Below are positions 45,440 through 52,852 of a DNA stretch of 64,000 nt, piece by piece. The DNA lies in the NCBI GenBank assembly GCA_028274465.1, contig CM051457.1:66562496-66626495 (forward strand), in the 5' to 3' direction. Position 1 is the stretch's first letter; every line of letters starts with the position of its first letter. The notes under the pieces are model-generated. The model made no database searches. It was not told where the DNA came from and was given only the letters and a program-made list of their open reading frames with translations. The DNA is from Plantago ovata (Eukaryota > Streptophyta > Magnoliopsida > Lamiales > Plantaginaceae). Both the position numbers and the translations under genes were made by a program.

Positions 45440-45510
45440 GTTGTGGCCAAAGGGATATGAACCCGGGTGGCATATACCATGAACATCACCACATTCCGTT
45501 CGGCCACAGC
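45440..45510 (-). ncRNA. tRNA-like Pol III unit 4
   Basis: Ends GCTGTGG/CCACAAC, box A TGGCCGAACGG, box B-like GGTTCATATCC, followed by a run of 13-14 T on the minus strand, an excellent Pol III terminator. Confidence 0.55.
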
Positions 45511-45855
45511 TTTTCAGTCGTTCATTGTTGACAACATCAAGTATTGGTGTTTGATTTAATATTTTTGTTCGTAACAAAATCTTTAAGTTATTTTCCTTTC
45601 TGTCCATGCACGCCTCATCAATGCTGAACTCAACATATATGGAGTGTTTAGATTTTTTGCTTAAATAATATGGTAAGTAATTTTAAAATTCAAACGGAGC
45701 AAAGATGTTGGAATGATTTTTAAGTCTTTTTTAAGCCCTAAAAATCTTATATATAGCTAGCAATCGGGGTGCTCTCCTTCGTTTTAGAATCAGTGCTATA
45801 TTTAATTCGACATTTTACAACCGACCCTATATTTATTTTTAATCGTTCAAGAATT

Positions 45856-46677
45856 ATGGAGGGTCCGGTTGGTTTCGTGGCGATGAAATCTGTTGAAGAA
45901 GAGAGGAAGATTCATTTGAAGTATTTGTTGTTAATTGTGTTGGGTGGCTGGATCGATAGTATTTCAATCAAGATGTGGTGAGATTCATAGTATAATGAAT
46001 TGTCTTATTCGTTACTTCTAATTTTAACGGTATGTGGTAATACTAATTAATCATTTCTTATTTTACGTAGCATGTGTTGTTTTGGGCGTATGTTCAATAA
46101 GGGTTTCTACTATGTGAGGTTTGATCTTGCATCCGTCCGTAATGAAGAACTAGCAACTCCAGATTTCTACTACATGATCTTAATCGTAAGTGCCATTTTT
46201 TTTTTCATACCACTGTTTTAAATATTTATTTTCTAAACTTGTTTGCTAATATTATTTGATTTTATATTGTAGATTTATTTTTTCCAGTATGAGATCTTCC
46301 ATAGGGTCGAAGAGTTGTTGCGAATACTAACCGAAGCATCACACCCAATGGCCAAATATTTGTCATGCATAGTTAAAATGTTGAATGGTGATGAACAAAT
46401 TCAACAACATGGTTTACGTCTCTTCAAAGAGATTGCAACAATGCCAAGAGGGTTGTTCCGTTTGAAGATGCGTAGAAAATATTTATTAGGCCAGCTTCGC
46501 GATTTAAATCGTGGTATGTTTGCTTTGGATTTCAATATTCCGAAATTTTGCAACGATGATCATATCGTGGGGATGGATGATATAGATGACGGCTTGTGTT
46601 TTAGTTGTTTGGCAGATCAGGAAGTATTATGCTATAGTCGTGCATATGAATTTCGTACGGCTATAGATGAGATTTAA
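45856..46677 (+). CDS. F-box/Sel1-like family protein, three exons, paralogue
   Basis: Exons 45856-45977, 46071-46185 and 46273-46677 join in frame (phases 2 and 0) to 213 residues. Exon 3 carries the helical pair (VEELLRILTEASHPMAKYL, MLNGDEQIQQHGLRLFKEIA), the basic linker RLKMRRKYLLGQLRDLNR, and the Cys-containing end FNIPKFCNDDH..GLCFSCLAD. The acceptor chosen (TTGTAG at 46267-46272) keeps IYFFQYEIFHRV aligned with VDVFEYKIFRRV of the copy at 43538. Exon 1 is short and the F-box region is not recognisable. TATA-like box about 100 bp upstream. Probably the source of the fragment at 41466. Confidence 0.7.
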
Positions 46678-47097
46678 TTCATCGTATCGATGTATAAATC
46701 ATTTTTTCTGGTATCGATTATCTACGATTATTACAGTTTCTTTTTCTTTTTTCTTTTTTCTTTCGTGTTTTGTGTTTTTATTTTTTTACCTTTATAAAAC
46801 AGATTCGATGATATAATTTTGCCATAATTGTTTATTATTTCCACTTGATCTCATAGTGGTATATCTTTGGTATGTATTTAATAATACCAAAGTTTTGGTA
46901 ATTCAGCAAATCGTGAAGTCAACAAATTATTTGTTTAAATTAGGAGTTAGATACATACCTAATATTGTATTGCATGATCATTACCTAATATACTCTATAC
47001 ATTACATTATAAATAGTCTTTGCTACTATCATAGTTTAGGAGCAATATATATTGAAACCGAATTTAGGAGCAATATATATTGAAACCGACGTCCAGA
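46678..47097. other. Intergenic DNA and upstream region of the next gene
   Basis: No gene. TATA-like ATTATAAATAG near 47007. A 26-bp direct repeat ends at the next gene's start. Confidence 0.5.
47034..47089 (+). repeat. 26-bp tandem direct repeat
   Basis: TTTAGGAGCAATATATATTG plus GAAACCGA occurs twice in a row between the TATA-like box and the presumed start of the F-box-like gene. Confidence 0.85.
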
Positions 47098-47936
47098 TGG
47101 ATGTTGACGTCTTAAAGTCCAAGAACAAATCTGCAGGGTCATCCTTCATGTTCGTAAGCGCAAACAAATCACCCGTAAACATCATAGTCGGCTATTATCT
47201 ATTCCAAAGGATTTGGTCAGAAAAATCATTCAACGTGTTGTTGTGGACTCATCAGAATCGATTGCTGTACTTCAGTTAACGTGAGAATTTATTACATTCA
47301 ACAAGCTATTTCGAATTGTTTGATTTTCATATAATTTCTTTTTTATCGCATTGATTTATCTACAGTTGCAAACGTCTGAATAAAATATCAACAGAGCCCT
47401 TCGTTTACCGCTATATGAAGTTCGAGTTATTTCATTCAAAGAGTGTTTCATCATCCGAATTACTTCTCCATGCCAAGTGTCTTCAACATGGTAACCCAGA
47501 CTTACTATACAGATACGCCTTGGTAAGTCGAACTTACTAATTCTTCAGCATAAACATTTTTTTCTTACATCATCACTAACACAAATTTCAATAAATATTG
47601 ATGCAGATAGATTACTTCTTCTATAAAAAATATGAAACGGCCCAACAGTTCCTTCAACGGGCAATGTTAGCTGGTCATGTGGAAGCACCGTATTTGAGTT
47701 GTGTGTTCAAGATGTGGCACATGCATGATCCACGAGTTAGGGAAGACGGTATATCGATAATGCGTACATATGAAGGCACATGTAGTGGACGGAAATATAT
47801 AACTGAATGTCGCAAAAAACTGAATGAAATTCTAGGGCCATGGAGGTTAGAATATTGTGGTTCATACGTGTTTCAATGTGTCGTATCCATACACCGAGTG
47901 GAAGTGGATCCAGCACTGGGTGTCACTATTGCCTAG
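47098..47936 (+). pseudogene. F-box/Sel1-like protein gene with disrupted 5' exon
   Basis: Exons: about 47098-47280, 47366-47522 and 47607-47936. Exons 2 and 3 join in frame to RLNKISTEPFVYRYMKFELF.. and ..YETAQQFLQRAMLAGHVEAP.. to a stop at 47936. In exon 1 the matching frame reads IPKDLVRKIIQRVVVDSSES followed by IAVLQLTCKRLNK, a good F-box: leucine- and valine-rich helices ending in a CKRLN-type motif. That frame has no ATG after its stop at 47104; the ATG at 47098 is in another frame and ends at 47279. A single indel near 47155 would reconcile them. Sel1-like repeat LQRAMLAGHVEAPYLSCVFK is typical of At2g35280-type F-box proteins. The start problem makes it a likely pseudogene, or the first exon is mis-assigned. 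Confidence 0.65.
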
Positions 47937-48309
47937 CGAACAGAGAATTGATGATCCTATCCGACACCACCAATTGGCCCCGTTACTGTAACTGTGGCTA
48001 ATAAGTTGATATAATATCTTAACATGCAACATCAATATTGATTTTTATTTTTCCTATTAGGCGTCCATATTATTTAGTAACATGTTTGATGTACAATACT
48101 ACGATAGTCTGCCATAATGTATTTAAACTTCAAGATAACATTTAAAAAATAATAGGTGCATTGATGTTGTGTTACAACAGATTGACAATGAGTTGGATTC
48201 ACTCCATAGTCGATAGGGAATAACATCCGGTTTCCTGCAACATACATAGTAAATTAGAATCCTGATTTACGCATACACGACAATCAAACAGTATATATGC
48301 ATTATAGAC
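47937..48309. other. Intergenic DNA
   Basis: No gene or clear structure seen. Confidence 0.5.
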
Positions 48310-48398
48310 TTGAAATTGCATGCATTGACAAGTGTGGTTGAAATTGCATGCATTGACAAGTGTGGTGAAGTTGCATGCATTATAATGCATGTGCATGC
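48310..48398 (+). promoter_or_regulatory. RY-motif-rich promoter repeats
   Basis: AATTGCATGCATTGACAAGTGTGG occurs twice, then GTTGCATGCATTATAATGCA, all 10-90 bp upstream of CTATAAATT (48409). CATGCATG is the RY element bound by B3 factors of the FUS3/ABI3/LEC2 group. The TGCATTGACAAGTGT part recurs at 49235 before the paralogue, so this is a candidate shared control region. Confidence 0.6.
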
Positions 48399-48500
48399 AC
48401 AACTTCTATAAATTGTGAGCCAATTCACCAAGAATTATACTACTCATCTGTTCGATTTTAACTACATACATGCAATTCACTAACGTTTTTGAGAGCTACT

Positions 48501-48974
48501 ATGTATAATCAACCTCAGTTTGAAGCTATTTTTGATGAACAACTTCAGCACATGCTCAAATGGGGCGTAAGGTAACATTTTGTAGTTGTTTATTATTTAA
48601 CTATTTTTCATACTTTGTTCTCACATATTTTAACGTGTAGGTATCATGATGTTCATGGTAATAGGATTGAAAATCCTTATCTACTTGAGCAACTTAAAGC
48701 TGTTAGAGCAAAGGCCGAACTACGTGAACGTCAAAGAGGACCGATCTATCAAGCTGCAGATGTTGTTGCACAACTTCATGTTATATCGTGCCAGAACCCT
48801 TCTGTTGAGGAGTCGGCTAGATGTTTGAAAGAAACGATTTTGGACTTGGAAAAGGATTATATTACATTCGGCCTAGGTGAGAAGAGCATGCACAACTATG
48901 TTGTGCAGTGTAGGGTTACAATGTTTCACACAGTCAAGAATCACGGTGGGTTTCAAACTACAACAAATGTCTGA
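48501..48974 (+). CDS. Two-exon gene of unknown function, 134 residues (paralogue 1)
   Basis: Exon 1, 48501-48571 (MYNQPQFEAIFDEQLQHMLK..), ends AAG|GTAACA; exon 2, 48641-48974, starts after ACGTGTAG. The join is in frame within an Arg codon. The protein is alpha-helical by pattern: RAKAELRERQRGPIYQAADV, QLHVISCQNPSVEESARCLK. No signal peptide or membrane segment. It shares exon 1 length (71 nt), intron position and about 40 percent of residues by eye with the gene at 49357. Not recognised; the intact coding across a conserved intron in both copies argues for selection. Confidence 0.65.
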
Positions 48975-49356
48975 TACGATATCTATGATGACTCGAGTGT
49001 ATGGTGTAGCATTTTTACACTTATGTGTTGTGCATTTATGTTTGTCGTAATTTCTGCATCTGCTACTAATTCCGTTATTACGAACCAAGTTAATTTGTTT
49101 TAAGATGACAATTGTAATCCATGCTACATTAATAATAAAACATTATTTTTCAATGTTGAATTGAAAAAAATACAAGTGTTTGTGTAGAGGCTGAAATTGA
49201 CAAGTGTGGATGGTGTTACAAAAATTCTAATACATGCATTGACAAGTGTTCCTCACAATTCATGCAATGGTTCTATAAATATAGTCTTCCACCTAAATCC
49301 TACTTCATTCACATTCTTCTTCAGTTACTTGCTTCTTCACTCAAAGTCTATTCACT
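48975..49356 (+). promoter_or_regulatory. 3' end of paralogue 1 and promoter of paralogue 2
   Basis: AATAATAAAA at 49131 is a plausible polyadenylation signal. Then TTGACAAGTGTGG (49197), TACATGCATTGACAAGTGT (49231) and CTATAAATATAG (49272) precede the next ATG. These motifs match the promoter at 48310. Confidence 0.55.
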
Positions 49357-49833
49357 ATGAATCAGTACCCTCAGTTTGAGGCGAGGTTTGATAGAAATCT
49401 CAAATTTATGCTAACAAACGGAGTCAGGTATTTTACTTATTGATAAAAATCCTTTTTGTTGAATATATTTATCTTGTCTTTTATCCACTAAATTTAGTTT
49501 GAAAACAGGTATTACGAAGCAAATGGAAGAGAGGATTCTGACCGTACTCTGCTTATCAAGCTTTTGGATGTCAAGGAGAAGGCTGAAGTCTATGAGCACC
49601 ACTACGGTCCCATCTTTCAAGCTGCTCAAGTTGTTGCACAGCTTCATCTCATCTATCTCGAACATCCTGTGATTGAGCAAACCGTCAAAGATCTTAAGCA
49701 AAAAATATTAAATATGGAAAAACGAAACATTGAAAGGGGGTGTGCCGAAGCTTTCAAGTACAGCTATAAAATTGAGTGTTGCGGTCAATTGACTGAAATG
49801 TTGGCTCGATTCTGCCGATACGATTGGAATTGA
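49357..49833 (+). CDS. Two-exon gene of unknown function, 131 residues (paralogue 2)
   Basis: Exon 1, 49357-49427 (MNQYPQFEARFDRNLKFMLT), and exon 2, 49509-49833, join in frame as in paralogue 1. Shared blocks include YGPIFQAAQVVAQLHLIYLE and VKDLKQKILNMEKRN. The C-terminus has a Cys pair (IECCGQL) and ends RYDWN. The two genes are a tandem duplication with conserved promoter motifs. Function unknown. Confidence 0.65.
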
Positions 49834-50048
49834 GTCGATTATGAAGTATCAAGTTCAAAAATCACGGTGAACATCTATGTTTTTTAATTTCAATAAGTGA
49901 AGTTGTTATTATAACAGCAACACTCTGTCTTTTTCATTTGAAAGTTTGTTTTGTTTTCCTTTAGTGTGTAATAAAAACATTCTCCGGAGATGAACATTCA
50001 CCGAAGGAGTGGTATGAGTTAATCAGATACAAATAACCCTTTATTGAA
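49834..50048. other. 3' flank and orphan hairpin arm
   Basis: Includes ATCACGGTGAACATC, homologous to the end of paralogue 1, and at 49985-50010 AACATTCACCGAAGGAGTGGT, which resembles the 3' arm of hairpin H3 without its partner. Confidence 0.45.
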
Positions 50049-50152
50049 ACTTAGATAGTCCAAGAAGCCTCCGGCAAAGGCAATATTATTATTATTTTCA
50101 GCTAATCAACGTATAATAATGACTTCACCGGAGACTACTTGCATTATCTTAG
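50049..50152. ncRNA. MIR-like foldback H1
   Basis: Arms ACTTAGATAGTCCAAGAAGC.. (50049) and ..GACTTGCATTATCTTAGT-like sequence (to 50152) pair over about 42 bp with scattered mismatches, loop about 20 nt. The centre CTCCGG pairs exactly. The 3' half (ATAATAATGACT..GCATTATCTTA) is homologous to H4 and H6, but the middle differs. Strand of transcription unknown. Confidence 0.55.
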
Positions 50153-50297
50153 TACAAGGATTATTATATCATCATCAAGTACAAAAAATATAGTTGTTAC
50201 ATTCCAGTAAATCGTGTTCACACAAATATCATACCAAATGAAATTACAATTCCTGTCACAATTATACATTTTATTGAATAGTGTTCAGACATTTCAA

Positions 50298-50407
50298 TGT
50301 TTTAGGACAATGCCACACGTATCTGCTTGAGTAATTATTACTTTGAATGGAATCATTCAAAATGTGTAATAAGGACTTCAAGGAGATACGTGCGCCATTG
50401 TCACATT
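50298..50407. ncRNA. MIR-like foldback H2
   Basis: Arms around ACACGTATCTGCTTGAG (50316) and CTTCAAGGAGATACGTGC (50376) pair over about 40 bp. Preceded by GTGTTCAGACATTTCAATG at 50281; followed by AAGTCATCATAACAC. Confidence 0.6.
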
Positions 50408-50627
50408 TTCATATAAATTACTCAAGTCATCATAACACTATTTTGAAAAGCATACATATCAGCATGAAAAGGTACATCAAAACTATGGTTTAAAGTAAAG
50501 TAAAATAATATCAATATAAAATAATATGAAATTGTAAAATACGAAAAGGTAGAATGTGTTAATCAAATTCGGGCTCTGACAGCTTCAAAAATCAATTTAA
50601 ATCGGAGGCGTGTTCAGATATTAATAA

Positions 50628-50744
50628 TCTCATTGTCGATTTAATACCGCTCCTTCGCACTGTGCTATTGTTATAATATCAAAATTATTTTCGTATGATA
50701 ATAATAGCATAGCCGAAGGAGCGGTGTGAAATAAACATTCGAGA
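50628..50744. ncRNA. MIR-like foldback H3
   Basis: Arms around ACCGCTCCTTCG (50646) and CGAAGGAGCGGTGTG (50714) pair over about 45 bp, with loop AT-rich. Preceded by GTGTTCAGATATTAATAATC at 50610; followed by TTTTCATCATTAC. Confidence 0.6.
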
Positions 50745-51010
50745 TCAATCATTTTCATCATTACGCCCTTTTAAAGAGCATACACTATAACATGAAATTA
50801 AATAGATGAAATTATAAATATTTAATGAACAAATTGCTATAGTTAACAATTTGTTAATGAGAAATAGTGTATAGAGAAATATTATAAATAGTGAAGTGGT
50901 GTATAGATAAATAGCAGAAAAGAATTGGTGAAAGTAATAATGTGAGAAGTATATATATAGAGAAAGAATGTATAGAGAAATAGTAGTGTTCAGACAATTC
51001 AATCTCACCG

Positions 51011-51114
51011 TATTAGATAATCCTGCCAGCTGTCCCCAAAGGTAATATTAACGTGTTATTTCTTAGTCACCCTATAATAATGACTCTGAGGTCAGCAGGC
51101 AGCATTATCTTAAT
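51011..51114. ncRNA. MIR-like foldback H4
   Basis: Arms TTAGATAATCCTGCCAGCTG.. and ..GTCAGCAGGCAGCATTATCT.. pair over about 42 bp. GTGTTCAG at 50986; TTCATCATCACACAATTTAT downstream at about 51131. Confidence 0.65.
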
Positions 51115-51228
51115 GCAAAGATTGAAAATTGTTCATCATCACACAATTTATAACATGACACACTTTGGTTAACCATAACATGAATTTTACACAAAATTGA
51201 TGAAGTAGTGGTGTTCAGACAATTCAAT

Positions 51229-51338
51229 TTGTTTGAGAAATCCCAACAGCTGCCCTCAGAGGTAATATTGTTGTGACTTTGTCTTAGTCAGACTATAATA
51301 ATAACTCTGATGGCAGCTGGTGGCATTGTCTCAGTTGA
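51229..51338. ncRNA. MIR-like foldback H5
   Basis: Arms TGAGAAATCCCAACAGCTGC.. and ..GGCAGCTGGTGGCATTGTCT.. pair over about 45 bp, including 8 uninterrupted pairs at CAGCTGCC. GTGTTCAG at 51211; CATCATCACACAATTTAT downstream. Confidence 0.65.
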
Positions 51339-51620
51339 AGGATTTTGAAGCTGTCATCATCACACAATTTATGCATTATCACACAATTTAATTCATCATC
51401 GAAGGAGTGGTATAAAAATGACATTAGACATTACTATTTTCATCAACACATATACTTTCAGTAATGAATACCTAATGAGAAATAGTGTATAGAGAAATAT
51501 TATAAATAGTGAAGTGTATAGAGAAATAGCAGAAAAGAATCGGTGAAAGTAATAATCGATGAAATATATAGAGAAAGAATGTATAGAGAAATAGTAGTGT
51601 TCAGACAATTCAATCTCACC

Positions 51621-51725
51621 GTTTTAGATAATCCTGCCAGCTATCCCGAGAGGTAATATTAACGTGTTATTTCTTAGTCACACTATAATAATGACTCTGA
51701 GGTCAGCGGGCAGCATTATCTTAAT
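51621..51725. ncRNA. MIR-like foldback H6
   Basis: Duplicate of H4 with changed arm centre (CAGCTATCCCGAGAGG against CAGCTGTCCCCAAAGG). GTGTTCAG at 51597. Confidence 0.65.
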
Positions 51726-51840
51726 ACAAAGATTGAAAATTGTTCATCATCACACAATTTATAACATGACACAATTTGGTTAACCATAACATGAATTTTA
51801 TACAAAATTGATGAAGTAGTGGTGTTCAGACAATTCAATC

Positions 51841-51949
51841 TGTTTGAGAAATCCCGGCAGCTGGCCCCAGAGGTAATATTGTTGTGACTTTGTCTTAGTC
51901 AGACTATAATAATAACTCTGAGGCCAGCAGGCGGCATTGTCTCAGTTGC
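51841..51949. ncRNA. MIR-like foldback H7
   Basis: Duplicate of H5. Arm centre GGCAGCTGGCCCCAGAGG pairs with CTCTGAGGCCAGCAGGC. Two pairs changed on both sides relative to H5. GTGTTCAG at 51822. Confidence 0.7.
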
Positions 51950-52087
51950 AGGATTTTGTAGCTGTCATCATCACACAATTTATGCAAGACACATTCTATT
52001 TTCCCCGTTCAATGGCACACGTGGGAAAGTGTGTTTCTAAATTTTATTTTATGCAAATCATATTAGACTTTAAATTAAAAATCTATT

Positions 52088-52205
52088 CCATTATATTTGT
52101 TGGCCAGGCGATCCGACTCATTATAATTGACTGGGTCCGTTACGTAGATGTAATGGTACCTGTCGATGATAATGAGTCGGAACGCAGGACCACCAAAGAT
52201 AATGG
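52088..52205. ncRNA. MIR-like foldback H8
   Basis: The longest stem, about 56 bp, loop of about 6 nt. The arms share CCGACTCATTAT as a perfect block and end CCATTAT on both sides. Related to H10. Confidence 0.7.
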
Positions 52206-52330
52206 AAATTTATACAATATGAGATAAACAACATTATGAGAGAAATTATATATTGGAGGTGTGTTCTGCAAAATGATGGAAAGGGTTTAAGGATATAATT
52301 TTGATGTACACCATTACACTTACAATTATT

Positions 52331-52446
52331 GTTTACATGATAATCAAAGTACAGGCACACTCCCCCAAACGACACCGCCTGCTCTTGATGTAAGTGCAGA
52401 CGGTGCTGGTTGGGGAAGTGTGTTTGTACTTTTATTACGTGCAAAC
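52331..52446. ncRNA. MIR-like foldback H9
   Basis: Arms GTTTACATGATAATCAAAGT.. and its partner ending ..GTACTTTTATTACGTGCAAAC pair over about 55 bp, including CACACT.CCCCAA. Homologous to H13 10 kb away. GTGTTCTG at 52260. Confidence 0.7.
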
Positions 52447-52476
52447 CTTATTAAATTGCAAGTGATATTGTTTCCA

Positions 52477-52597
52477 TTCCGTCATAATTTGTGGCCCGGG
52501 GATCCGAATCACTATACATGAAAGGGACCTCTACTGGAATGTAATGGTACCTTCACGAATAGTGAGTCGAAACGCAGAACCACAAAAAATGAGGGAA
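52477..52597. ncRNA. MIR-like foldback H10
   Basis: Arms TTCCGTCATAATTTGTGG.. and its partner CACAAAAAATGAGGGAA pair over about 52 bp, with loop of about 15 nt. Same family as H8 (GATCCGAATCACTAT against GATCCGACTCATTAT). Confidence 0.65.
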
Positions 52598-52771
52598 AGA
52601 ATTTAAGGATGTAGTTGTGTTCAGTAGATTCAAACCTTATTAACTATGTTTTATGTACACTATTTGAGAAGGTCCGCCTATTATTACAGAGCTCCTCCAA
52701 TGGTGGCCATAAAAAGGACTAAGTATGCTACAACATTTGCTATGAGTATACAGCTACAGAATTGTGAAATG

Positions 52772-52852
52772 TAATTAATGAATTTTGTGTTTTCTGGCTT
52801 CGCAAGTCTTGATTTTAGACTTGTGAGCATAAAACACCAAAATCATTAATTA
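52772..52852. ncRNA. MIR-like foldback H11
   Basis: Arms TTTTGTGTTTTCTGGCTTCG.. and GACTTGTGAGCATAAAACAC.. pair over about 36 bp with a very short loop. A degenerate GTGTTCAG site is at 52617. Confidence 0.6.

Larger units (their letters stand above)
44958..45855. other. Intergenic DNA with two tRNA-like units
   Basis: No gene. The block 45120-45420 is a duplicate of 41180-41470. TATATATAG at about 45752 is a probable TATA box for the next gene. Confidence 0.6.
50865..51390. repeat. Hairpin-pair tandem duplication, copy 1 (H4+H5)
   Basis: This block, from GAGAAATAGTGTATAGAG to about 51390, is repeated at about 51477-51965 with the same order of flank, H4/H6, spacer, H5/H7. The repeat period is about 612 bp. 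Most substitutions fall inside the hairpin arms and AT-rich spacers. Confidence 0.75.
51477..51965. repeat. Hairpin-pair tandem duplication, copy 2 (H6+H7)
   Basis: Second copy of the H4+H5 block. It follows an orphan H3-like arm (CATCGAAGGAGTGGTAT at 51402). Confidence 0.75.
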
